A stretch of 10,389 nt of DNA, from positions 1 to 10,389 of the forward strand of contig JAAZZI010000018.1 in the NCBI GenBank assembly GCA_014239225.1, in the 5' to 3' direction. Source of the DNA: Gammaproteobacteria bacterium (GTDB taxonomy: Bacteria; Pseudomonadota; Gammaproteobacteria; Eutrophobiales; Eutrophobiaceae). The notes under the pieces are model-generated. The model saw only the letters and a program-made list of their open reading frames with translations, had not been told where the DNA came from and did not search any database. Position numbers and translations under genes: made by a program. Positions 1 to 7,191 of this stretch are shown here, piece after piece (the stretch's first letter is position 1; every line of letters starts with the position of its first letter).

Positions 1-40
1 TTTAGTTGTCATAAATGAAAAGATTTGTCATGACGGATTA

Positions 41-223
41 CTAAAATAATTGTTCTGGGATAGACATGACTCCATCATCTTGTAATAAAAGGTCGGATTG
101 CTTCTTTTTGTCTAATGACTTTGGGGCATTCTCCAATCTAAATGTTTCGAACATAGCGTCTGGATTATTGGCATTTGCAACCACCCCGGTATTAGCGTCT
201 ATTCGATTATCTGCCTGGGGAAA
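41..223 (-). CDS. Unidentified C-terminal protein fragment upstream of and antisense to priA
   Basis: Read on the minus strand, 60 codons are open from a TGA at 224-226 down to a TAG at 41-43. The predicted peptide is rich in Asp, Asn, Lys and Glu and ends in GVMSIPEQLF; it reads like the tail of a real soluble protein rather than random translation. There is no convincing start: the only in-frame ATGs are internal, and the first residues overlap sequence that on the plus strand encodes the conserved RLFDYLP of PriA. I infer a gene truncated at its 5' side where it meets priA, with the junction near 190-200. A competing plus-strand open frame (66-236) has less protein-like composition. I do not recognise the family and give no function. 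Confidence 0.35.
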   Translation of the reverse strand, partial: FPQADNRIDANTGVVANANNPDAMFETFRLENAPKSLDKKKQSDLLLQDDGVMSIPEQLF

Positions 224-2356
224 TCACAGACCATAGAGTACTTCAGCCAGGCTTAAGGGTTTCAGTGTCATTTGGTAAACGCAAAAATATTACTGGTATT
301 ATTGTTGCAATTAACAATAAAACGAATCACCCTCAACATAAATTAAAAAAAATTAACTACATTATTGATGACAAACCTATAGTAAATATTGAACATTTAA
401 ATTTTTTAAATTGGGCGAGTAACTATTATCACTATCCTATTGGAGAAGTAATTTACAACGCTTTGCCTATATTATTAAGAAAGAATAACTCGATAACCGA
501 TTATGAATATTACTGTTGGTCTCTATCAAATAAACAATCCTCATCTTATATAAATTCAAAAAATATTTCATTAGTACAAATTAAAATACTCAACTATTTT
601 CAGAAGAATAAAACGCCAGTTAATGAATTTGAACTATATAAAATTTTCCCTAGAGCAAAACGCTCACTTCTTGCCCTTGAAAAAATAGGATTAATAAAGA
701 AAGAAACTGAAAAAAAATTAGAGAATCCAACAAAAAAAAATGAAAGCTCTATTAAACTAAATAAGAATCAAAATACTGCTATTAATAAAATTCTTGATTC
801 AATAAACACCAATTCAATTTTCTTGCTTGATGGGATAACTGGTAGTGGTAAAACTGAAGTCTATATGTCGGTCATGGAATCCGTTATTAAATCTAAAAAA
901 CAATGTTTGGTTTTATTGCCAGAGATTGGCTTAACCCCGCCAACTAATACAACGTTTTAAAGATCGATTTAATGTGCATATGGCTATACAACATTCTGGT
1001 CTTTCTGATAGCGAAAGGCTTAAATATTGGCAAGACGCAAAAACAGGTAAAGCAAAAATCATATTGGGAACACGTTCTGCCGTTTGGACGCCTCTCCTAA
1101 ATCCTGGTATCTATATTGTAGATGAAGAACATGACCTTTCTTACAAACAGCATAGTGGCTTCCAATACTCAGCAAGAGATTTGATGATTGTTCGTGCGAA
1201 TCGAAATGGTGTCCCTGTAATATTAGGCTCTGCTACCCCTTCACTAGAAACAATTCATAACACTGAAAAAAATCGATATATACACTTAGTTTTACCTGTT
1301 AGGGCAGGTGTTGCAAAACAACCTAAATATAAATTACTCGACATAAAAAATAAAAAAATGCACGGGCCATTGTCACAAATACTCATTAATGAAATCGATA
1401 AGAATTTAAAAACTAATAATCAAATATTATTATTTCTAAATAGAAGAGGTTATGCAACACATCTTTACTGTCATCATTGTTGCTGGAAAGCAGAATGTGA
1501 TAGGTGTGAAATACCCCTTACCTATCATAAGTCTAATAATCGTCTTAATTGCCATCACTGTGGCTCATCAAAGAAAAATATAAAAAACTGTCCTTTATGT
1601 GAATCAGAATTACTTCGACTTGGACATGGAACTGAGAGAATTGAGGAGGTACTCTCAAAAATATTCCCTAAATCAAATATTGCGAGAATTGATCGTGATA
1701 CGACACAAAAAAAAGATTCAATGGACAAATATCTAAGCAAAGTACACTCCGGTCAAATTGATATTTTAATCGGTACTCAAATGATCGCAAAAGGACATCA
1801 TTTTCCTAAAGTTACTTTGGCTGCAATTGTTGATGCGGATCGCGGATTATTCTCCACTGACTTTCGTGCTGGCGAAAGATTAGCGCAACTCTTTATGCAA
1901 GTGAGTGGTCGAACGGGGAGAGGTGAAAGAGAAGGCACAGTTATTGTGCAAACATATAATCCTGAACATCAGTTATTTCATAACCTAATTAAACATGGAT
2001 ATAATTATCTTGCTAAATCATTATTGAAAGAAAGAAAATGTTCATCATTACCGCCATATTCATACATGGCGTTATTAAGGGTAGAGGCGCATAATATTGA
2101 AGAGATAAAACGCTTTATTAAACATGCTAGTATACAATTGAAACAGTTATCAAAAAATAAGTTGCTATTGTTTGGTCCAATACCAGCCATAATAGAAAAA
2201 CATGGCGGACGCTTTCGCTACCAATTAATTATTCAAGCAACGAATAGAAAAATTTTGCATGAACATCTGGATGAATGGTTAAAAAATCTTGAAAAAACGA
2301 AAAATTCAAAAAAAGTTCGCTGGTCATTAGACATAGACCCACAAGATATGAATTAA
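196..2356 (+). pseudogene. priA: Primosomal protein N' (PriA helicase), N-terminally truncated and frameshifted
   Basis: PriA is the 3'-to-5' DNA helicase that recognises stalled forks and reloads DnaB. Homology begins at codon 196 (RLFDYLPGE, start of the 3'-DNA-binding domain). Walker A GITGSGKTEVY starts at 832, the DEEH box is at 1121-1132, and eight zinc-binding Cys in four CxxC pairs lie at 1469-1600. The C-terminal helicase lobe has GTQMIAKGHHFP, and the protein ends with the typical WSLDIDP. The reading frame changes near 934-942: the first frame runs into TAA at 958-960, while the rest of the protein is open to 2356 with its first ATG at 974. The usual first dozen residues (VALPxPLxR type) and a start codon are absent; an in-frame TAG lies at 193-195, and the first GTG, at 265, would omit conserved sequence. 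All other motifs are intact, so the lesions are recent or are sequence errors. Identification is secure; the pseudogene status is not. Confidence 0.85.
934..942 (+). other. +1 frameshift site within priA
   Basis: The conserved PriA segment is expected to read PEIGLTPQLIQRFKDRF. The sequence gives PEIGLTP in the first frame, then PTNTTF and a stop, whereas LIQRFKDRFNVH continues in the next frame. Removing a single base from the C-rich run at 934-941 (for example one C of the GCC) restores the expected peptide. No slippery sequence with a known programmed-frameshift role is apparent. Confidence 0.85.
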
Positions 2357-2367
2357 GCAACTAATTA

Positions 2368-3027
2368 ATGAATAATATAATCAAAAACTCTCTACTACTT
2401 CTATTTACCTCTCTATTGGTAATAAATATTTCATCTGCGTCAAGTAATGAACTTGAAGTTAAAATAAGTAATAACATTGGCTTTATTGATGTAAAGCATA
2501 ATGGAAAAGAAATTAGAATTCAGAGAAACCAGTCGCCTAATAATTTAGTTAATCCTGAGTATGCAAAAACCTCAAGAAAATGTCCGCCATTTTGTATACA
2601 ACCACATAATCTTGGGGGTGGTGTTGAGACGGTTGGAGAATTGGAATTGTTAAACTATCTAAGAAAAATCTCTAGTGGTGATAATTCTATTCTAATTATT
2701 GATTCACGCATGGAGGATTGGGTTAGTAATGGCACTATTCCGGGTTCAATCAATATTCCTTGGACTTTATTAAAACCAGAAGCTGGGGCTGACCCTTTCC
2801 AAATAGCTGAGATTCTAGAAAAAAAATTTGGTGTAATGAATATCGAGGGATTATGGAATTTTTCAAATGTAAAAACACTAGTACTCTTTTGCAATGGCAT
2901 GTGGTGTGGCCAATCACCCTCCAATATCAAAACGTTACTCAGGTTTGGTTATCCGGCTGAAAAACTTAAATGGTATCGTGGTTGTATGCAAAATTGGGAA
3001 ATTCTTGGATTAACTGTAGTTAAATAG
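2368..3027 (+). CDS. Exported rhodanese-like domain protein
   Basis: The protein has 219 residues. The N-terminus is a signal peptide: a basic start, a hydrophobic core at about residues 8-21, and a likely cleavage site after ISSA near residue 24. This suggests a periplasmic location. A short region with the motif KCPPFCIQP (Cys72 and Cys76) is followed by a rhodanese fold at about 85-218, with IDSRMEDWVSNGTIPGSINIP at 110-131 and the active-site loop CNGMWCGQSP starting at Cys175. The loop lacks the Arg of the canonical CX5R thiosulfate sulfurtransferase loop and has a second Cys, Cys180; Cys206 lies in YRGCMQNW. From memory, proteins with both CPPFCIQP and CNGxWCGQS form a recurring proteobacterial group. 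A role in periplasmic sulfur or thiol transfer is inference. The start is 11 bp after the priA stop with no clear Shine-Dalgarno site, so translation may be coupled. Confidence 0.85.
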   Translation: MNNIIKNSLLLLFTSLLVINISSASSNELEVKISNNIGFIDVKHNGKEIRIQRNQSPNNLVNPEYAKTSRKCPPFCIQPHNLGGGVETVGELELLNYLRKISSGDNSILIIDSRMEDWVSNGTIPGSINIPWTLLKPEAGADPFQIAEILEKKFGVMNIEGLWNFSNVKTLVLFCNGMWCGQSPSNIKTLLRFGYPAEKLKWYRGCMQNWEILGLTVVK

Positions 3028-3101
3028 GCCGCTCTAATCGACTTCTCTTGTTTTATTAAAACTAATACAATAATGCCACTTTTTTTTCTGAGATGGCTTA
3101 A

Positions 3102-4850
3102 TTGAAAAAACAACTCCAAGCATTACTTGACCAATCCCTGCGAGTACTCGAATCCGAGGGAATGGTAATTGCAATTAAAAAAGACGACATTAAAATTGAG
3201 TACAGCCGTGATCTATCGCATGGTGATTTTGCTAGTAATTTAGCCATGGTATTAGCGAAAACTTGTAATTGTAACCCGCGTGAATTAGCAAATAGGATTA
3301 CTGAAAACCTCCCAGAATCAGATTTAATAAAACGAACTGAGATTGCGGGTCCTGGATTTATTAACTTTTTTCTAAATCAGAATTCATATCAATCTGTAGT
3401 GCTCGATATTTTAGAAAAAGGTGATACATATGGAAATTCTAAAATTGGAGATAATCAATCGACATTAATTGAATTTGTTTCTGCAAACCCAACCGGTCCT
3501 CTACATATCGGTCATGGTAGAGGAGCTGCTTACGGCGCTGCAATAGCCAATTTGCTTAAAAAAACTGGGTTCAATATTCATTGTGAATACTATGTAAATG
3601 ATTCTGGAAGACAGATGGATATCCTAACTGTTAGCACTTGGATACGTTACCTACAGCAACATGATAAAGAAATTTGTTTCCCGGAAAGTGCCTATAAGGG
3701 TAATTATATAATTGATATTGCTGCTGACTTAAAAGATAAATATGCGAATAAATTTGTAACTCCCCATAAAGATATTTTGGATTTACTAGATACAAAAGAA
3801 GAAGCAGATATAAAAATTGATAAATTAATTAAGCATTGTTCCGGCGTGCTTGGGGAAAAGAATTATCGTCTCATTTTAGAAACGTGCCTAGATTCAATAT
3901 TATCTTCTATTAAAAATGATCTAAATGAATTTGGTGTTGAATTTAATAATTGGTACTCAGAATATTCTTTACTAAAAAACAATTCAGTTAATCAATGTAT
4001 TGCAAAACTAAATGACAAATCTTGGGTTTATCAAAAAGATGGGGCTAAATGGTTCCGCTCTAGTAAGCTTGGAGACGAGAAGGACCGCGTGCTAGTAAGG
4101 GAGAAAAGACAAAAAACTTATTTCGCCTCTGATATTGCATATCATCTTTCTAAATTTGAACGTGGTTATAAAAAGATAATAAATATTTGGGGTGCTGATC
4201 ACCATGGATATATTGAAAGAGTTAAGGCCTCAATGAAAGCCCTTGATTATCCTCCTGAAGCAATAACAATATTACTTGTACAATTTGCAACGCTCTTTAG
4301 AGGTAAAGAAAAATTACAAATGTCCACGCGATCGGGTGAATTTATTACTTTGAAAGAATTAATAAAAGAAGTTGGTAAAGATGCTGCTCGCTTTTTCTAT
4401 ATAATGAGAAAGAACGAACAGCATTTAGATTTTGACTTAGAACTCGCCAAATCTGAATCAAATAATAATCCGGTATATTATATTCAATACGCACACGCAA
4501 GAATTTGTAGTGTGTTCCGCCAAATGGATGAGAAAGGATATACTTTTTTTCAATCAAAAAAACTTTCAGATTTATCAACATTAGTGGAAGATCATGAAAT
4601 TAAATTACTCAGATCTCTCGCTAAATATCCTGGTGTAATCGAAAACGCGGCTGTTTCCTTTGAGCCACATCAACTAGCATATTATTTAAAAGACCTTGCA
4701 AACGATTTTCATGCTTACTATAACGTTAACCAATTCTTAGTTGAAGATGATTTAATTAGGAATGCACGCTTATCACTCATAGACGCTACAAGACAGATAA
4801 TAAGAAATGGATTATTACAATTAGGGGTAAGTTCTCCAGAGGAAATGTAA
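3102..4850 (+). CDS. argS: Arginyl-tRNA synthetase
   Basis: This class I enzyme charges tRNA-Arg with arginine in the cytoplasm. At 582 residues it is full length. The N-terminal Arg-tRNA-synthetase domain spans about 1-90 and contains EIAGPGFINFFL. The catalytic core has NPTGPLHIGHG with the HIGH signature at 135-138 and IWGADHHGYI at 362-371. The KMSKS-equivalent loop is LQMSTRSGEF, a variant common in this branch of ArgS. The C-terminal DALR anticodon-binding domain starts near NPVYYIQYAHAR (456-467) and the protein ends GLLQLGVSSPEEM. The start is TTG: an in-frame TAA immediately precedes it (3099-3101), and the N-terminus KKQLQALLDQSL matches the family. A weak GAG at 3090-3092 may be the ribosome-binding site. 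The stop codon overlaps the start of the following SPOR gene by one base. Confidence 0.97.
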   Translation: MKKQLQALLDQSLRVLESEGMVIAIKKDDIKIEYSRDLSHGDFASNLAMVLAKTCNCNPRELANRITENLPESDLIKRTEIAGPGFINFFLNQNSYQSVVLDILEKGDTYGNSKIGDNQSTLIEFVSANPTGPLHIGHGRGAAYGAAIANLLKKTGFNIHCEYYVNDSGRQMDILTVSTWIRYLQQHDKEICFPESAYKGNYIIDIAADLKDKYANKFVTPHKDILDLLDTKEEADIKIDKLIKHCSGVLGEKNYRLILETCLDSILSSIKNDLNEFGVEFNNWYSEYSLLKNNSVNQCIAKLNDKSWVYQKDGAKWFRSSKLGDEKDRVLVREKRQKTYFASDIAYHLSKFERGYKKIINIWGADHHGYIERVKASMKALDYPPEAITILLVQFATLFRGKEKLQMSTRSGEFITLKELIKEVGKDAARFFYIMRKNEQHLDFDLELAKSESNNNPVYYIQYAHARICSVFRQMDEKGYTFFQSKKLSDLSTLVEDHEIKLLRSLAKYPGVIENAAVSFEPHQLAYYLKDLANDFHAYYNVNQFLVEDDLIRNARLSLIDATRQIIRNGLLQLGVSSPEEM

Positions 4851-5425
4851 TGCCGCGAGATTATAAAAATATAAAAAATAATAAATCAGAACCAAAAATA
4901 AAAAATACCGGTAATCTATTTTCTTTTTTAATTGGATTGGTATTGGGTACATTTGCAACCAGTATTTATTTTAATCAAAATGAGAATATATATGAGGGAA
5001 AACCATCATTCAATGACAATAATTACAATAAAGAAAATGAAAATATTGAAACTATAAACACAAAAGAAATAACATTCGATTTTCCAACAATACTAGAAGA
5101 AAGAACAGTAGAAGAAGTTACTGAAAAAACATACCCGAAAACACAAATAAATATTGATAAAAGTGAAAAAATTACGAGATATATTATTCAGGTTGGTTCT
5201 TTTAAAAATTTTAAATCGGCGGACGCTATAAAAGCAAAACTTGCTTTTTCAGGACTATCTTCATATATAGAAAAAACGAATATAATTGGTAAAGGTATTA
5301 GCTTTCGTGTTTTCGTCGGGCCATTTAAAGATAAAGAAAAAAAGGACACGGCGGAAAAAATACTGGCAACTAATAACATAGATTCTGTAACTATAGAACA
5401 AAAAATTGAAAATAAATCAATGTAA
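4850..5425 (+). CDS. Membrane-anchored SPOR-domain protein (FtsN-like)
   Basis: The 191-residue protein has a short polar, basic N-terminus, one transmembrane segment at about residues 22-41, an Asn/Glu/Lys-rich linker and a C-terminal SPOR domain at about 109-184 (YIIQVGSF at 111-118, RVFVGPF at 153-159). The linker motif FDFPTILEE at 76-84 resembles the FDFYxLLPE segment found before the SPOR domain in gammaproteobacterial relatives. SPOR domains bind septal peptidoglycan lacking stem peptides, so the protein probably acts on the periplasmic side of the inner membrane at the division site. It starts in the TAATG overlap with the argS stop, indicating translational coupling. In pseudomonads the same argS-SPOR pair is followed by hslVU, which is absent here. 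I leave the symbol blank because FtsN orthology cannot be settled from a SPOR domain and one membrane segment. Confidence 0.88.
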   Translation: MPRDYKNIKNNKSEPKIKNTGNLFSFLIGLVLGTFATSIYFNQNENIYEGKPSFNDNNYNKENENIETINTKEITFDFPTILEERTVEEVTEKTYPKTQINIDKSEKITRYIIQVGSFKNFKSADAIKAKLAFSGLSSYIEKTNIIGKGISFRVFVGPFKDKEKKDTAEKILATNNIDSVTIEQKIENKSM

Positions 5426-5426
5426 T

Positions 5427-5458
5427 TTGATACAAAAAATAAAGATTGGCATTATAAT
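5427..5458 (+). promoter_or_regulatory. Possible sigma-70-type promoter for the receiver/MBL/thi cluster
   Basis: TTGATA (5427-5432) and a perfect TATAAT (5453-5458) are separated by 20 bp, longer than the preferred 16-18. The -10 match is good but the spacing is poor. The rest of the 198-bp spacer (5426-5623) has no credible gene; a TTGACT at 5577-5582 lacks a well-placed -10 partner. Some promoter is expected here because this is the longest gap on the plus strand. Confidence 0.3.
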
Positions 5459-5469
5459 TAACCTGCCAA
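5446..5469. repeat. Inverted repeat TTGGCA-N12-TGCCAA around a consensus -10 box
   Basis: A perfect 6-bp inverted repeat (5446-5451 and 5464-5469) is extended by GA on the left and, with a one-base bulge, TC on the right. The 12-bp centre contains TATAAT at 5453-5458. No T-tract follows, so it does not look like an intrinsic terminator. It lies in the 198-bp spacer between the SPOR gene and the receiver gene and could be an operator for the downstream cluster, but a repeat of this size can occur by chance. Confidence 0.35.
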
Positions 5470-5623
5470 ATCATAATTTCACATACCAATAAGTTGAACT
5501 GCGTCACTAAATCTCAAAGTCCCTTAGTAAAAAACCATCAAATTCTGATATTTTGTTTCCCTGTAATAATACGAAATTGACTTTTACGTGTAATTTAGAC
5601 TTAGCAAATGGGTATGATCTTTA

Positions 5624-5998
5624 ATGGACGAATATAAACGAACCGTTGTTGTCGTTGATGATAATGCAACTTCTCGTAAATTTTTTCTACGAAGTGTTGA
5701 AAATTTATCAATTGACCTAAAAACTTACGGAGACACAGAGTCAGCAATGGAATATCTTGGCAATAATAAGCCCAGTTTGCTTTTCCTAAATATTATAATG
5801 CCAGATAAAAATGGGCTAACCTTCCTTGAGGAATTAAGAAAAATACCTCTCCATAGTGATACTAGAGTGATAATGATTACATCGAAGAATTATACCCAAG
5901 ACCGAACGGTTGCTTTTGAGCTAGGGGCGCTTGATTTTATTGTTAAACCAATGTCAATGCGATCTATTACCAGTATAATGCTCGACTATATAAAATAA
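5624..5998 (+). CDS. Stand-alone CheY-like receiver lacking the phospho-acceptor Asp
   Basis: The 124-residue protein is a single receiver domain with no output domain. The acidic pair is Asp12-Asp13 in VVVDDN, the switch Thr is Thr86 in VIMITSK, and the conserved Lys is Lys108 in FIVKPMS. The acceptor position, in LLFLNIIMPDKNG, is Asn56 (codon AAT) instead of Asp, so standard aspartyl phosphorylation is not expected. This is an atypical or pseudo-receiver, possibly locked in one state or controlled by partner binding. The rest of the fold is well preserved, which argues against simple decay. The gene is preceded by 198 bp, has only a weak purine-rich stretch before its ATG, and is followed after 45 bp by a metallo-beta-lactamase-fold gene, its likely functional partner. 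No histidine kinase is present in the window. Confidence 0.9.
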   Translation: MDEYKRTVVVVDDNATSRKFFLRSVENLSIDLKTYGDTESAMEYLGNNKPSLLFLNIIMPDKNGLTFLEELRKIPLHSDTRVIMITSKNYTQDRTVAFELGALDFIVKPMSMRSITSIMLDYIK

Positions 5999-6043
5999 TA
6001 ATAATTTGTTTAATCCATTTAATATTTATTAGAAATTTAACGT

Positions 6044-6955
6044 ATGGCAAAATCTTATATCCGCTTTTGGGGTGTACGGGGTTCGTATACCGCGCCATTT
6101 AAAACCCACTTAGAGGTAGGCGGCAATACACCCTGTGTTGAAATAAATATAGATGGCCATGTGCTTATTTGTGATGCTGGGACTGGCATTATACCTCTTG
6201 GAAATAAATTACTATCTGATGATAAACATAAAGAACTACTAATATTATTATCGCATTTTCATTGGGATCATATTTCCGGCCTACCCTTCTTCGTCCCCGC
6301 ATTTAATTCAAAATACGATATCAGTTTCTTTGGTCCTGGAGATTCAAAAGAAGTAATAAAAAAATATATTGCTGACCAAATGAAAGCACCCTACTTTCCT
6401 GTGGGTACTGAGGAGTGGGTGGCAAAAATATCTTATCTCGACCCAAAACAAAAAAAGCTAAATTATGGTTCGATGGAGATTTCATATTATAGCGCTCACC
6501 ACCCGGGAATAACGTATGGATATAAAATAAAAACCAAAAACAGAACCATAATATATATCCCGGATAATGAGTGCTTGTTTCTCGATAAATCAATCAAAGA
6601 AAAAATGGAGGGTTTTACCGAGGAAGAAACAGCCATGTTTACGCAAATGAATCGTGAAGAGTATGAAGCGGAAGTTAAAGCAATAGCTAATACTGATATA
6701 TTAATTCATGATGCGCAATATACCCCTCAAGACTACAAAAAGAAAAAAGGTTGGGGTCACTCTTGCTATATTGATGTAGTTAATATGGCGATTGATGCCA
6801 AAGTCAAGGATCTATTTTTATTTTCACATGACCCAAATAACGATGACGAAATGGTAAGTAATATTCACAAGGAATGCCAAAAGATTATTGCAGAAAAAAA
6901 ATCATCGTTGAGATGTCATATTTCAAGAGAAGTTCTAGAAATTAGTCTGGACTAA
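6044..6955 (+). CDS. Metallo-beta-lactamase-fold hydrolase
   Basis: The 303-residue cytoplasmic protein has no signal peptide. It opens with IRFWGVRGSYTAP, and GGNTPCVEI and LICDAGTGIIPLG follow; this pattern is typical of MBL proteins related to RNase Z, PhnP and class II cyclic-nucleotide phosphodiesterases. Metal ligands are visible: HFHWDH (His71, His73, Asp75, His76), a His in SAHHPG (152/153), the bridging Asp174 in YIPDNE, and His262 in FSHDP. IHDAQY (221-226) and GWGHS (236-240) are further conserved-looking active-site segments. A two-metal phosphodiesterase-type hydrolase is therefore likely; the substrate is unknown. An acidic helical insertion at about 186-212 may cap the active site. 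It lies 45 bp after the receiver gene and 9 bp before thiS, so it may be co-transcribed with both. Confidence 0.88.
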   Translation: MAKSYIRFWGVRGSYTAPFKTHLEVGGNTPCVEINIDGHVLICDAGTGIIPLGNKLLSDDKHKELLILLSHFHWDHISGLPFFVPAFNSKYDISFFGPGDSKEVIKKYIADQMKAPYFPVGTEEWVAKISYLDPKQKKLNYGSMEISYYSAHHPGITYGYKIKTKNRTIIYIPDNECLFLDKSIKEKMEGFTEEETAMFTQMNREEYEAEVKAIANTDILIHDAQYTPQDYKKKKGWGHSCYIDVVNMAIDAKVKDLFLFSHDPNNDDEMVSNIHKECQKIIAEKKSSLRCHISREVLEISLD

Positions 6956-6964
6956 TAATCTGAA

Positions 6965-7162
6965 ATGAATGTTTTACTTAATGGCTCCTCTTACTCAATA
7001 GAAAATAATTGCTCGGTCGTCGCCTTAATTAAAAATCTAGAACTAAATGGAAAATATGCTGTAGAAATAAATCAAACTATTATCCCAAAAAGTGAATACA
7101 GTAATCAAAAAATAAATAGTGGAGATAAAATTGAAATTGTTCAAGCTATTGGTGGCGGATAG
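6965..7162 (+). CDS. thiS: Thiamin biosynthesis sulfur carrier ThiS
   Basis: ThiS is a ubiquitin-like small protein whose C-terminal glycine is adenylated and converted to a thiocarboxylate, which donates sulfur to ThiG during thiazole formation. The 65-residue sequence begins MNVLLNGSSYSIENN and ends EIVQAIGGG, giving the exposed Gly-Gly tail needed for activation; the length is normal. It starts 9 bp after the MBL gene and is followed 29 bp later by its partner thiG. No ThiF-like adenylating enzyme or sulfurtransferase for this step is in the window. No TPP riboswitch is seen upstream. Confidence 0.95.
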   Translation: MNVLLNGSSYSIENNCSVVALIKNLELNGKYAVEINQTIIPKSEYSNQKINSGDKIEIVQAIGGG

Positions 7163-7191
7163 AATTATATCTGTCAATTTAAAAGATACTT

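Noticed and set aside
8..33. GTCAT...ATGAC inverted repeat as a terminator for the minus-strand gene
   Set aside because: The stem is 5 bp with an internal mismatch and no T-tract, so it is too weak to call.
66..236. Plus-strand open frame from ATG at 66
   Set aside because: Composition is less protein-like than the antisense frame, it runs out of frame through the conserved PriA start, and it has no Shine-Dalgarno site. I considered it as the missing PriA N-terminus in a shifted frame, but the residues match the VALPxPL pattern poorly.
934..960. Programmed ribosomal frameshift in priA
   Set aside because: No heptameric slippery site, downstream pseudoknot or precedent in priA is known to me; a single-base insertion explains it more simply.
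1555..2190. Antisense open frames inside priA, and similar ones inside the rhodanese, argS, SPOR, MBL and cysQ genes
   Set aside because: They lie wholly within genes with secure family assignments, lack homology or start signals, and are expected by chance opposite AT-rich coding sequence.
3048..3076. Promoter between the rhodanese gene and argS
   Set aside because: TTGTTT and TACAAT are present but only 12 bp apart, and no other hexamer pair has acceptable spacing.
3086..3101. CTGAGA before argS as part of a TPP riboswitch
   Set aside because: The other conserved TPP elements are absent, the spacer is only 74 bp, and argS is not a thiamin gene.
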